A stretch of DNA of 56,092 nucleotides from Alphaproteobacteria bacterium (GTDB lineage Bacteria > Pseudomonadota > Alphaproteobacteria > Acetobacterales > Acetobacteraceae). The translations under genes were made by a program, and so were the position numbers. The stretch lies in the NCBI GenBank assembly GCA_016869735.1, contig VGDL01000020.1, forward strand, positions 1-56,092, written 5' to 3'. Position 1 is the stretch's first letter; each line of letters begins with the position of its first letter. The notes under the pieces are model-generated. The model was not told the origin of the DNA. It made no database searches and saw nothing but the letters and a program-made list of their open reading frames with translations. This document shows, piece after piece, positions 1 through 8,249 of this stretch.

Positions 1-845
1 TCCAGAATATTTAGCATGGCGATCAGCACCGCGCCCGATCCTGGCGGCGGGTTCGATGAAATCCTGTAGCCGCGATAGGTGCCGATCACGGGCGCGCTTT
101 CGCGAACGCGGTAATCGTGCAAATCATCGGCGATGATGAAGGCGCCGTTTTGCGCGAAGTCATTGATGATCTGCCCGGCGATCTCGCCGGTATAAAAATC
201 TTGCGCGCCCTTGGCGGCGATGCGTTCAAGGGTGCGTGCCATTTCCGTATGCACGAGCTTATCGCCCACATCATGCAATTGCGCTGCCTGGTTCAGATAA
301 AGCGCGGCGCAGGCTTTGGTTTTCGTCACGCGCTGCATGCCGCTGGGCAGGCCGGGCTGCGGTTTGCGTTCCAGGAAATCACGGTAGAAGGGTGTCGCCA
401 ACACGCCATCCCGCGCCATGGCGATGGCGGGCGCCAGCAGATTGGCCCAATCCATGGTGCAAAACTGAGCATGGAAATGCGCAAAGCCTGCGACCGTGCC
501 GGGGGTCATGATGGCGGTATAGCCAAGCTCAGCCCGCTGATCCTCAAACAACGCATAGCCGGAGATTTCGGATTTGCCCTTGCTATCGGCGGCCCACATG
601 TCGGCGCTGACCTTGGCGCCGGCGCGGGCGTGGAAATCAATCATGCCCTGGCGGCCGGTTTTGGCGTCGCGGAATTGCAGCGTGCCCATGCCGCCAATGC
701 CGCACATGAAGGGGTCTTGCACCATTTGGCAAAAGGCGGTGGCGACTGCGGCGTCAAAGGCATTGCCGCCACGGCGCAGAATTTCTGCACCCACATCCGC
801 GGCGCGGGGTTGCGGGCAAACGACGATGCCTTTGATCTTGGCCAT
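1..845 (-). CDS. Gamma-glutamyltransferase family protein (3' part outside window)
   Basis: The N-terminal 281 or so codons of a GGT-family Ntn-hydrolase read from ATG at 845 off the left edge. Residues 20-55 hold the family signature: EILRRGGNAFDAAVA, then a GIGGMG stretch, matching the N-terminal substrate-pocket region of gamma-glutamyltransferases. The autoprocessing threonine lies in the C-terminal half, which is not visible, so activity cannot be judged. A GGAGGAG ribosome site (851-857) fixes the start and shows that there is no signal peptide, unlike classical periplasmic GGTs; cytoplasmic GGT-like hydrolases of this sort are common in catabolic loci. It is divergent from the MmgE/PrpD gene across 92 bases. 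The family is confident, the substrate is not: gamma-glutamyl compounds or another N-acyl amide are both possible. Confidence 0.88.
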   Translation of the reverse strand, partial: MAKIKGIVVCPQPRAADVGAEILRRGGNAFDAAVATAFCQMVQDPFMCGIGGMGTLQFRDAKTGRQGMIDFHARAGAKVSADMWAADSKGKSEISGYALFEDQRAELGYTAIMTPGTVAGFAHFHAQFCTMDWANLLAPAIAMARDGVLATPFYRDFLERKPQPGLPSGMQRVTKTKACAALYLNQAAQLHDVGDKLVHTEMARTLERIAAKGAQDFYTGEIAGQIINDFAQNGAFIIADDLHDYRVRESAPVIGTYRGYRISSNPPPGSGAVLIAMLNIL

Positions 846-937
846 AGTGACTCCTCCATTGCGGGATATCGCAGCACGAAGCGGTGCGACGCGCCATGGT
901 GCTTGACGGGGAGCATAACGCGGGCAGCATGGGGGCC

Positions 938-2314
938 ATGACAGACACCGCTGAAACCATCCTGCTGCGCCACCTTCTGGAAACATCGGAAGCCGCCATT
1001 CCCGAAGCAGCGCGGGATGCCGCGCGGGTGTTTTTGCTGGATGGCCTCGCGGTTGGTGTGGCGGGCATGGCGCATACCGCGCGCGCGGGTTTGCTTGCGG
1101 CAGCGCGCGGCTGGGGTGCTGGGGCAGAAGCGAGCCTCTGGGGCGATGGTGCGGCGCTGCCGGCGCCTCAGGCTGCCTTCATGAATGCGTTTCAGGCCCA
1201 TGCGTTGGAATTCGACGCGATCCACGAAGCTGCCGTGGTGCATGCCATGACGCCGACTGTGGCTGCCGCAATGGCCGAGGCAGAAAATCAAGGCCGCCAG
1301 GGTCGCCCCGTGTCTGGCGCGCGCTTCATGGCGGCGGTGATCCTGGGGCTTAATCTGGCTTGCACCATTGGCGCAGCGGCGCGCGGGCCGATGCGGTTTT
1401 TCCGGCCGGCAACTGCGGGGATGTTCGGTGCTTTTGGCGCCGTGGCGCGGCTGCGCGGGTTTGACCTGGCCATGGCGTCAGCGGGTGCGGGGCTTTTGCT
1501 CGGGCAGATACCGGGGACCATGCAGGCGCATTCGGAAGGGTCCATGGCGCTGCCGGTCCAGATGGGCTTCGCCGCCATGGCGGGGCTGCGTGCGGCGGAT
1601 TTGGCGGCGGTGGGCGCGGCGGGGCCGGCGCAATGGCTGACCGGCCCCTTCGGCTTCCTGAAATTGACCGAACCGGAACATGATCTGACCCCCGGTTTGG
1701 CCGCGCTGGGTAGCACCTGGCAGGTGACGCGGCTGGCGCATAAACCCTTCCCATCAGGCCGGCTGACGCATCCGGCGATTGATGGCGTGCAGCGGCTGAT
1801 GGCGGCGCATAAGGTCCGGGCCGCGGATGTCGCGGCGGTGCGACTCTATTTGCCGCCGCTCGCGATGCGCCTGGTGGGCCGGCCCATCAAACCCGATCTG
1901 ACCGGCAATTACGCGCGGCTTTGCCTGCCTTATGTGGTAGCGCGGACGCTGCTTTCGGGCAGTGTCGGGCTTCATGATTTCTCCGAGGCTTTAGTGCGCG
2001 ATCCGGTGACGCATGCTTTGGCGGCGCGGGTTGCATTGCACGGCGATGGCAACGGTGATGAAAACGCCGTGGTGCCGCAGCGTGTGGAAATTGAATTACG
2101 CAATGGCGCCGTGTTGGATCAGCGGGTAGAGGCCGCCCTGGGCAGCCCGGAAAACCCGCTGCCACGCGCGGCACAAATCGCCAAGGTGAAGGCTTGTTTC
2201 GCAGATATTCTGCCGGAGGACCGGGTAGGGGCTTTGGTTGCCGCCATCACCGACCTGGAAAAAACGCAGGATACGGCAGCTTCGCTGATGTCCCTTTTGG
2301 TTCGGCACCCATGA
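938..2314 (+). CDS. MmgE/PrpD family protein
   Basis: A 458-residue protein of the 2-methylcitrate dehydratase/cis-aconitate decarboxylase fold. The N-terminal all-helical domain carries the typical FLLDGLAVGVAG stretch (about residues 30-41) and the region ending in HALEFDAIHEAAVVHAMTP, corresponding to the conserved D-x-H active-site area; the C-terminal alpha/beta domain contains the KPFPSGRLTHPAIDG segment seen across the family. The ATG at 938 is chosen over in-frame upstream starts at 884 and 929 because the protein then begins just ahead of the first family-like helix. Members are mostly uncharacterised hydro-lyases, decarboxylases or isomerases in catabolic clusters, so the substrate is unknown. 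The stop overlaps the next start (ATGA), implying translational coupling. Confidence 0.88.
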   Translation: MTDTAETILLRHLLETSEAAIPEAARDAARVFLLDGLAVGVAGMAHTARAGLLAAARGWGAGAEASLWGDGAALPAPQAAFMNAFQAHALEFDAIHEAAVVHAMTPTVAAAMAEAENQGRQGRPVSGARFMAAVILGLNLACTIGAAARGPMRFFRPATAGMFGAFGAVARLRGFDLAMASAGAGLLLGQIPGTMQAHSEGSMALPVQMGFAAMAGLRAADLAAVGAAGPAQWLTGPFGFLKLTEPEHDLTPGLAALGSTWQVTRLAHKPFPSGRLTHPAIDGVQRLMAAHKVRAADVAAVRLYLPPLAMRLVGRPIKPDLTGNYARLCLPYVVARTLLSGSVGLHDFSEALVRDPVTHALAARVALHGDGNGDENAVVPQRVEIELRNGAVLDQRVEAALGSPENPLPRAAQIAKVKACFADILPEDRVGALVAAITDLEKTQDTAASLMSLLVRHP

Positions 2315-3303
2315 AGCCGCGAAGGGCACCCTGGATCAAACGCCTGATGGTGTTGTGGGCTGTGCTTTTAATGGTCGCTTGCACCGCTGATCCAGCGGCC
2401 AGCATCACAGGATCCGAAACGCGCCGATTGGTCGAAGTAAGTCCGGGGATGCATACGCTCCAGGGTCCAGTGGCGGCATTCGATCCGAATAACCCATCCG
2501 TTGATTTGCGCCTGCCATTGGGCCGCGCGGCGCCGCCACTGATTATTTTTGTGCATGGTGGGGGCGGCATGCGCGATAGCCTTGCTGCCATGGCGGCGTT
2601 TCATGCGGCGGGTGTCGCCGTGCTTGGTTTCGATGCCTATCGCATGAACGGATTTGAACGACCTTGGCGCTTCTGGGTGCAGAACATGACTTATGAAGCG
2701 CGCCAGCGCATGATCTATACCAGCGCCTTGGGTGCCTATCGCTGGGCCATCACGCAAACAAGCATCGATAAATCGCGAGTCTATATCTATGGTTTGTCGA
2801 ATGGCGCCGATGTTGTTGCGAATCTTGCCGCTGTTGTTGACCCAGCGCATGTGCGCGCCACATTTGCGGAAGGATTGGCCGGTGCGGGGCTTGGTTTGCC
2901 CAATCAGTTGCGTGTCCCGTTAAGGGCGATTTTTGGCAGGTTGGATAATTACGCCGGCCGCACGGCTGACGATCTGCGTTGGCAGCGCCGCGTACCCTGT
3001 AGGTTGAATCTGGCCGTATTTGATGGGCCGCCGGGCAATGCCGCCACCTGCAATCATAATCTAAATCCCAATGGCCTTACCCAGGCGCCCGCCGATTGGG
3101 CAGCGACACAAAAGTCACAAGGTGCCGATGTTGAGATGTGGTTCTATGAAAATGCCGCGCATGGGATTTTTGCAGGCCCCTTGCGTCAGCAAATGATGCA
3201 ATGGCCAGGCATGTTGGCGCATGCATCCGTTGGTGCGGATGATGCGGCCCGGGCGGCGCTACTTGCCGATGTTCTGGCGCTGATCAATCGCTCAGCGCCT
3301 TGA
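2311..3303 (+). CDS. Alpha/beta hydrolase, dienelactone-hydrolase-like, probable lipoprotein
   Basis: A 330-residue secreted hydrolase. A basic N terminus and hydrophobic stretch end in LLMVAC at about residue 21, a plausible though non-canonical lipobox (Met at -3), so outer- or inner-membrane anchoring is likely. The catalytic parts are visible: oxyanion motif HGGGG near residue 85, nucleophile elbow GLSNGA, an acidic residue in FGRLDNY, and a C-terminal histidine in ENAAHGIF. This arrangement resembles dienelactone hydrolases and polyester/feruloyl esterase-like proteins. It overlaps the MmgE/PrpD stop codon by 4 bases, so the two are probably co-translated. The substrate, presumably an ester or lactone met in the periplasm, cannot be read from the sequence. 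Confidence 0.8.
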   Translation: MKPRRAPWIKRLMVLWAVLLMVACTADPAASITGSETRRLVEVSPGMHTLQGPVAAFDPNNPSVDLRLPLGRAAPPLIIFVHGGGGMRDSLAAMAAFHAAGVAVLGFDAYRMNGFERPWRFWVQNMTYEARQRMIYTSALGAYRWAITQTSIDKSRVYIYGLSNGADVVANLAAVVDPAHVRATFAEGLAGAGLGLPNQLRVPLRAIFGRLDNYAGRTADDLRWQRRVPCRLNLAVFDGPPGNAATCNHNLNPNGLTQAPADWAATQKSQGADVEMWFYENAAHGIFAGPLRQQMMQWPGMLAHASVGADDAARAALLADVLALINRSAP

Positions 3304-3319
3304 TGCGGCCGCGTTTGGT

Positions 3320-4408
3320 TCAGATCGCGCTATTCACCCCAAGCCGCTTGGCGGTGCCCAGAATATTCGCCCAGGTATCCTGCGGCAGCGGCACACCATC
3401 CGAAAGCCGTTCCGCACGGCGCGTCGCTTCCGGCTCACCGGGCAGCAATACCGGCGCGGCGGGATCGGCGGGGCGGGTTTCGGAAATCCAAGCCGCATAG
3501 GCCAGGCCCATGCGTTCAAATTCCGCCTGGGTGCCGAAATGCTTGGGCGAGATGAAAATAGACAGCATGCCATTGGCAATGCGTGAGCGTTCGGAAACCG
3601 GGCCGCTGGTGCCGCCCGCGGTGAGACAACCGGCGAGCATTTCGCACATGAAAGCCAGGCCCGAACCCTTGTGCTCACCAAAGGCGCGAATGGCGCCGGT
3701 GCCCTTGGAAACATCGCGCGGGCCAACGGCTTCATAAGGCCCGTAAAGCGTGTGCGGATCAGTCGAAAGCCGGCCATCGGCTTCAATCAAGGCGCCTTCT
3801 GGCAGCGCCTTGCCACCGGATGATGCGACCAGCACCTTGCCTTCGGCCACCAGCGATGTCGCGAAATCCAGCAGGATCGGCCGGCCCGGCAAGGGCACAC
3901 CGATGGACACCGGATTGGTGGAGAAACGCCGTTCAACACCGCCAAAAGGTGCGACCAGGATCGAGCCCGCGACATTGACGAAATGGATCGAAATCAGCCC
4001 GGCTTCCATCGCCTGTTCGGCATAGGCGCCAACGCGGCCAATATGCCCGGCATTGCGGAGTGCCGTGATGCAAACGCCATTTTCCACCGCGCGCTTGATG
4101 CCGAAAGCAACCGCCTGAGGCGCCACGGTTTGGCCAAAACCCCATTTGCCATCAATCACGGCGAAGGAGCCGCCATCCGTCACCACATCGGCATTCTGGC
4201 CTTTCAGCACATAGCCGGCTTCCAGCCATTCCACGTAACGCGGTACGCGCACCACGCCATGGCTATCATGCCCGGCGAGATTCGCATCCACCAAATGGCG
4301 GCTGATGCGTTTGCTTTCCGGGCCATCACAGCCGGCGGCCTGAAACACATTGGCGACCAAGCCATCAAGCGCTTCGGCATTGACCATCACATAGGGATTG
4401 CTGCCCAT
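3320..4408 (-). CDS. Ldh2-family NAD(P)-dependent malate/L-lactate-type dehydrogenase
   Basis: A 362-residue member of the LDH2/MDHG2 oxidoreductases, which oxidise 2-hydroxy acids (malate, lactate, ureidoglycolate, sulfolactate, 2,3-diketogulonate) with NAD(P). Family blocks seen: GHDSHGVVR near residue 46, the GHIGRVGAYAE segment near 120, the STNPVSIGVPLP substrate loop, and GEHKGSGLAFMCEMLAG near 255. Length is normal. It is the last gene on the minus strand after the ABC importer and an SDR, but a hairpin with U-tract lies between it and the SDR, so it may receive only read-through or have its own promoter. A role in oxidising the imported substrate is inference. Its 3' end converges on the hydrolase gene with a 16-base gap. 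Confidence 0.9.
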   Translation of the reverse strand: MGSNPYVMVNAEALDGLVANVFQAAGCDGPESKRISRHLVDANLAGHDSHGVVRVPRYVEWLEAGYVLKGQNADVVTDGGSFAVIDGKWGFGQTVAPQAVAFGIKRAVENGVCITALRNAGHIGRVGAYAEQAMEAGLISIHFVNVAGSILVAPFGGVERRFSTNPVSIGVPLPGRPILLDFATSLVAEGKVLVASSGGKALPEGALIEADGRLSTDPHTLYGPYEAVGPRDVSKGTGAIRAFGEHKGSGLAFMCEMLAGCLTAGGTSGPVSERSRIANGMLSIFISPKHFGTQAEFERMGLAYAAWISETRPADPAAPVLLPGEPEATRRAERLSDGVPLPQDTWANILGTAKRLGVNSAI

Positions 4409-4422
4409 TACTCGAACTCCGC

Positions 4423-4458
4423 AAAAGGAAAAACGCGCCGGGGACGAAGGCCGGCGCG
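4423..4458 (-). terminator. Rho-independent terminator or attenuator between SDR and Ldh2 genes
   Basis: On the minus strand an 8-bp perfect stem CGCGCCGG/CCGGCGCG (4451-4458 with 4434-4441, 9-base loop) is followed at once by TTTTTCCTTTTG. It sits 7 bases beyond the SDR stop codon and about 15 bases before the Ldh2 start, so it should end most transcription of the importer operon or lower expression of the last gene. Confidence 0.7.
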
Positions 4459-4464
4459 GCGCGA

Positions 4465-5223
4465 TTACATCGCGGCGATCTTCTTCGCCTGTGGTGCCAG
4501 CAGGCGCATATACGTCGGCGTCACCAGCATTTCGGTGATATTGGCCCGCGTCGGCATGGTCGCGACAAACAGCGCCATGGCCGCCAAATCTTCCGGCTGC
4601 AATAGGCGTTCAATATCTTCCTGCGGGACGGGTTCTGGCCGGTTTTTCAGGATATCGGTCGCCACTTCGCCGGGGCAGATGCAGCAGGAACGGATGTTGT
4701 GAATGCCGTTTTCCTGATTGATGCTTTGCGAAAGCGCCACAAACCCATGCTTCGCCGCCGTATAACCAGGGCCCGACAGGAAGGAGATATTCTTCCCCGC
4801 CATGGAGGCGATTTGGATGATATGCCCGCCGCCGCGCTTCCGCATGCCCGGCAGCACCGCGACCGAGGTGAAGAAGGGCGCCGTCAGATTGCCATCCACG
4901 AGGCTCCGAATGGCATCAGGCGTCAATTGATGCAGATAGCGCTTCGGCAGATTGACGCCCGCATTATTCACCAGAATATCCGGCCCACCGATGGAGCTTT
5001 CCACCTTGGCGAGCGCTGCGGCGACTTGTTTTTCATCGGTCAAATCAGCCGGCACAATCACTGCACCGCTGCCGATCATCTTCGCGGTTTCTTCGAGCGG
5101 CGCGGTGCGCCGGCCGGTCAGCGCAACCTTGGCCCCTTCGGCGGCAAATGAAATCGCAATCGCACGGCCAATACCGCTGCCCGCGCCGGTGATCCAGGCG
5201 GTTTTTCCTTCAAGACGTTTCAT
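4465..5223 (-). CDS. SDR family NAD(P)-dependent oxidoreductase
   Basis: A 252-residue classical short-chain dehydrogenase. The cofactor motif TGAGSGIG is at residues 13-20, the NNAG motif (NNAGVN) near 87, and the catalytic YxxxK appears as YTAAK near 155 with the preceding serine in QIASMAGK. No membrane segment or extra domain. The start ATG overlaps the stop of the ATPase gene by one base (TAATG), so it is translationally coupled to the importer and probably acts on the imported polyol, sugar or sugar derivative; this is inferred from context only. Substrate specificity within the SDR superfamily cannot be predicted here. Confidence 0.9.
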   Translation of the reverse strand: MKRLEGKTAWITGAGSGIGRAIAISFAAEGAKVALTGRRTAPLEETAKMIGSGAVIVPADLTDEKQVAAALAKVESSIGGPDILVNNAGVNLPKRYLHQLTPDAIRSLVDGNLTAPFFTSVAVLPGMRKRGGGHIIQIASMAGKNISFLSGPGYTAAKHGFVALSQSINQENGIHNIRSCCICPGEVATDILKNRPEPVPQEDIERLLQPEDLAAMALFVATMPTRANITEMLVTPTYMRLLAPQAKKIAAM

Positions 5224-6323
5224 TACAGAACCTTATCAGAGGTGGGATCAATCAGATGCATCTGATCCATATGCGCAATCAAGGATAGCGGCGCGCCAAC
5301 GGCGGCCGGTGTTGCGGGATCAAGCCGCGCGGAAACTTCGGTCCCGTCGAGCTTGAAATGCACCAGGGTTTCCATGCCCATGGGCTCAATCACGTCAGGC
5401 TTCAACGTGATCGGCGCGGTATTGGATTTATCCGTGGGCTTGTCATCCGTCAGGTGTTCGGGGCGGATGCCGAACAACACATCCTTGCCGGCATGCGCCT
5501 GATAGCGCGCCGTGCGCGCCGCCGGCACGTCCAGCACAATGCCCTGCGGCAGGTGCAGGCGGAGCGCGCCGGAAGCCTGTTCTACCTTCGCAGGGATGAA
5601 ATTCATCGAAGGGCTGCCGATGAAGCCCGCCACGAATTTCGTCGCTGGGTTGTGATACAGTTCCTGTGGTGGTCCGACCTGTTCGATGATGCCGTGATTC
5701 ATCACCACCACCCGGTCAGCCAGCGTCATGGCTTCCACCTGGTCATGCGTCACATAAACGGTGGTAGTATTCACCGTCTGATGCACTTTTTTTATTTCGG
5801 TGCGCATCTGAACGCGGAGCTTGGCATCCAGGTTGGAAAGCGGCTCATCAAACAGGAACACTTTCGGGTCGCGCACAATGGCGCGGCCCATGGCAACGCG
5901 CTGGCGCTGCCCGCCCGAAAGTGCTTTGGGTTTGCGGTCCAATAGCGGCGTGATGTCCAGAATGCGCGCGGCTTCCTTCACGCGGCGATCAATTTCCGCC
6001 TTGGGAAACTTCCGCAGCATCAGGCCGAACGCCATGTTATCATAAACGCTCATGTGCGGATAAAGCGCGTAATTCTGGAACACCATGGCAATGTCGCGGT
6101 CGCGCGGCGGAATGTCATTCACCACCGTGCCACCAATGGAAATATCGCCTGAGGTAATTTCCTCGAGCCCCGCAATCATGCGGAGTGTCGTGGATTTGCC
6201 GCAGCCTGAAGGCCCGACGAGTACCACGAATTCATGATCGTCGATGTCAAGGTCAATGCCCTTTACGGCTTGGACGCCGCCTTCATAGGCCTTGACGATT
6301 TTGCGAAGCGATACCTGAGCCAT
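5223..6323 (-). CDS. ABC transporter ATP-binding protein, UgpC/MsmK/MalK type
   Basis: The 366-residue cytoplasmic ATPase of a CUT1-type importer. Walker [10 protein letters not shown] is at 37-45, Q-loop in [11 protein letters not shown], signature LSGGQRQR near 135, Walker [13 protein letters not shown], and the H-loop in [10 protein letters not shown]. After about residue 235 comes the OB-fold regulatory domain (TOBE-like) typical of UgpC/MalK proteins that serve sugar and glycerol-3-phosphate importers, including the FGIRPEHL motif. It lies 6 bases after the UgpE-like permease and overlaps the SDR by one base. One such ATPase sometimes energises several importers, so it may not be dedicated to this system. 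Confidence 0.95.
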   Translation of the reverse strand: MAQVSLRKIVKAYEGGVQAVKGIDLDIDDHEFVVLVGPSGCGKSTTLRMIAGLEEITSGDISIGGTVVNDIPPRDRDIAMVFQNYALYPHMSVYDNMAFGLMLRKFPKAEIDRRVKEAARILDITPLLDRKPKALSGGQRQRVAMGRAIVRDPKVFLFDEPLSNLDAKLRVQMRTEIKKVHQTVNTTTVYVTHDQVEAMTLADRVVVMNHGIIEQVGPPQELYHNPATKFVAGFIGSPSMNFIPAKVEQASGALRLHLPQGIVLDVPAARTARYQAHAGKDVLFGIRPEHLTDDKPTDKSNTAPITLKPDVIEPMGMETLVHFKLDGTEVSARLDPATPAAVGAPLSLIAHMDQMHLIDPTSDKVL

Positions 6324-6329
6324 TTTCGA

Positions 6330-7229
6330 TCAACCCTTGGTCGCGCCAGCGGTCAGGCCGGCGATGTAATAATCCATGAGGAAGGCATAAACGATAACGG
6401 GCGGCAGAGCGGCCAGCAGGGCCCCCGCGGTGATCTGCCCCCAGACGAAAACATCCCCGCGCACCAGCTGCGATACAACGCCGATGGTAAGCGGCATTTG
6501 ATCCGGTGTGGTGATGAAGGCGGTTGGATAGACAAAGGCCGCCCAGGAAACCGTGAAGGCGAAGATTGTGGCCGCGATGATGCCAGGCAGCGCCACGGGC
6601 ACGAAGATTTTGAGCAGCATTTGCGGCCAAGTGGCGCCATCAATCAGCGCCGCCTCGTCCAATTCCTTGGGGATGGAAGCGAAATAGCCAATCATGATCC
6701 AGGTGCAGAAGGGCACCGTCAGTGTCGGATAGACCAGCACCAATCCCCAGATGGAATTGAGCAAGCCAAGCCCGCCAACAATCTGATACAGCGGAATGAA
6801 CAGCAGCGTATCTGGCACCAGATAGGTCAGGAAGACCCCGGTTGCCAAAACCTGGCTGCCCCAGAAGCGCATGCGCGCCAGCGCGAAGGCCGCGAGGATG
6901 GAAATCACCATCGTCAGCGCCACAACCACCAGGGTCACGATCACGCTATTGATGAAGAAGCCCTGGAACAGCGAATTGGTGATCAGTTCCCAGTAATTCT
7001 CTAGCGTGGGATTGCGGACAATCCAGGGATTGCCCTTCTGATCGGCAATTTCGGCGCTGGTCTTAAGGCTGGTGATGAGCATATAGACCGGCGGTGTCAG
7101 CAGGATGATCGCTGAAATGATCAACGAAATATAGGCCCAGACCAGCGCCCAGCGCCGTTCCGAACGAAGCGAACCGGCCTTGCCGTAAAGGCTCGGCATA
7201 TCGCGGTTGGTTGCCACGGTCGCGGACAT
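6330..7229 (-). CDS. Carbohydrate ABC transporter permease (UgpE/MalG type)
   Basis: A 299-residue inner-membrane permease with about six hydrophobic segments. The ATPase-coupling EAA loop reads ELDEAALIDGATWPQMLLKIFVPVALPG, near residue 200, matching the MalG/UgpE consensus. The C-terminal end is hydrophobic with a short basic tail. It starts with a one-base TAATG overlap on the upstream permease and is followed after 6 bases by the ATPase gene, so the two permeases and the ATPase form one translational unit. It pairs with the UgpA-like permease as a heterodimeric channel. Confidence 0.94.
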   Translation of the reverse strand: MSATVATNRDMPSLYGKAGSLRSERRWALVWAYISLIISAIILLTPPVYMLITSLKTSAEIADQKGNPWIVRNPTLENYWELITNSLFQGFFINSVIVTLVVVALTMVISILAAFALARMRFWGSQVLATGVFLTYLVPDTLLFIPLYQIVGGLGLLNSIWGLVLVYPTLTVPFCTWIMIGYFASIPKELDEAALIDGATWPQMLLKIFVPVALPGIIAATIFAFTVSWAAFVYPTAFITTPDQMPLTIGVVSQLVRGDVFVWGQITAGALLAALPPVIVYAFLMDYYIAGLTAGATKG

Positions 7230-8191
7230 TACATCTGCTCCTTATTGCGACGAGTGACGCCACGCAGCACGAAGAAGGCGCAAATGGCAAGGATTGGGAA
7301 CATGAACAGGCTTACCGCGGCACCGCGTGGAATATTGCCGGAAAGGATCCCCACCTGGAACGCGTAGGACGCAAAGACATGCGTCAGATCTCGCGGCCCG
7401 CCATTGGTCAGCACCCGCACAATATCGTAATTCGCGAAAGTGACGATCAGGCTGAAGAGCACGGTGATGGAAATGATATTCGCCATCATCGGCAGGGTCA
7501 CGTAGCGCAGCCGCTGCCAGCTTGTCGCACCATCAATCGCTGCGGCCTCATAAAGCTGTTCCGGCACGGATTTGAGTGCGGCCAGATACATGATCATGAA
7601 GAAGGGCGCGCCATACCAGACATTGACGATGATAATGGAAAGCCGTGCCCACCATTTCTCGCCAAGCCAGGGCACTTGCGGAATGCCCACAACCTGAAAC
7701 AGCCAATTGATGGATGAATAGGCAGGGTCAAACATCCACCACCAGCCAAGCGTGGAAAGCGCCGGCGGAATAACCCAGGGGACCAGCAGCATGCCGCGCC
7801 ATTTGCGCTGCCCCTTGGCGGGGATGTGGTGCAACATATGCGCGAGCCAAAAGCCAACCAGCGCCTTCAGGATCACCGCGCTGATCGCGAAAATACAGGA
7901 TTGCCAGGCCACCGCCCAGAAGGTTTCGCTTTCAAACAAAATCTCGAAATTGCCAAGACCATTTGGCAGCCATTCGCCTTCCATGAAGCCTGTCATGCGG
8001 CGATTGAGTGTGGAAAGGTAAATCCCGTAGCCCGCCGGATAGGCAACCAAGCCGATCAGCACCACCAGCAAGGGAATGGTCATCAGAACGGCAATAGTGG
8101 AACGGCGACGCGCCAAGCGTTGCAGGCTGGAAGCGCGCCCTGAATTGGGCGCAGAAGGCATAATTGGCGCCGTGCTGGCGTCAGCGGCCAT
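7229..8191 (-). CDS. Carbohydrate ABC transporter permease (UgpA/MalF type)
   Basis: A 320-residue inner-membrane permease. A roughly 35-residue cytoplasmic N terminus precedes the first membrane segment (TIAVLMTIPLLVVLIGLVAY), with about five more following. The EAA loop is QLYEAAAIDGATSWQRLRYVTLPMM near residue 215, as in MalF/UgpA. The gene begins 58 bases after the binding-protein stop, with a stable hairpin in the gap that probably sets the receptor-to-channel protein ratio. It partners the downstream UgpE-like permease. Confidence 0.94.
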   Translation of the reverse strand: MAADASTAPIMPSAPNSGRASSLQRLARRRSTIAVLMTIPLLVVLIGLVAYPAGYGIYLSTLNRRMTGFMEGEWLPNGLGNFEILFESETFWAVAWQSCIFAISAVILKALVGFWLAHMLHHIPAKGQRKWRGMLLVPWVIPPALSTLGWWWMFDPAYSSINWLFQVVGIPQVPWLGEKWWARLSIIIVNVWYGAPFFMIMYLAALKSVPEQLYEAAAIDGATSWQRLRYVTLPMMANIISITVLFSLIVTFANYDIVRVLTNGGPRDLTHVFASYAFQVGILSGNIPRGAAVSLFMFPILAICAFFVLRGVTRRNKEQM

Positions 8192-8217
8192 GGTCTGAAC
8201 CTTTCCTGAAATGAAAG

Positions 8218-8240
8218 ACGGGCGGCGCGGGGCCGCCCGT
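8218..8240 (-). promoter_or_regulatory. Intercistronic hairpin between binding-protein and permease genes
   Basis: A perfect 9-bp stem ACGGGCGGC/GCCGCCCGT with a 5-base loop lies 9 bases after the binding-protein stop. On the minus strand it is followed by CTTTCATTTC, not a full U-tract, so it looks more like a partial terminator or RNase-blocking 3' stabiliser. Such hairpins after periplasmic receptor genes are well known (malE-malF type) and raise receptor levels over channel levels. Confidence 0.65.
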
Positions 8241-8249
8241 CATGCGCGG

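Noticed and set aside
117-941. Plus-strand open frame across the left-end gene
   Set aside because: The opposite strand encodes an unmistakable gamma-glutamyltransferase N terminus with a strong ribosome site; the plus-strand translation has no family features.
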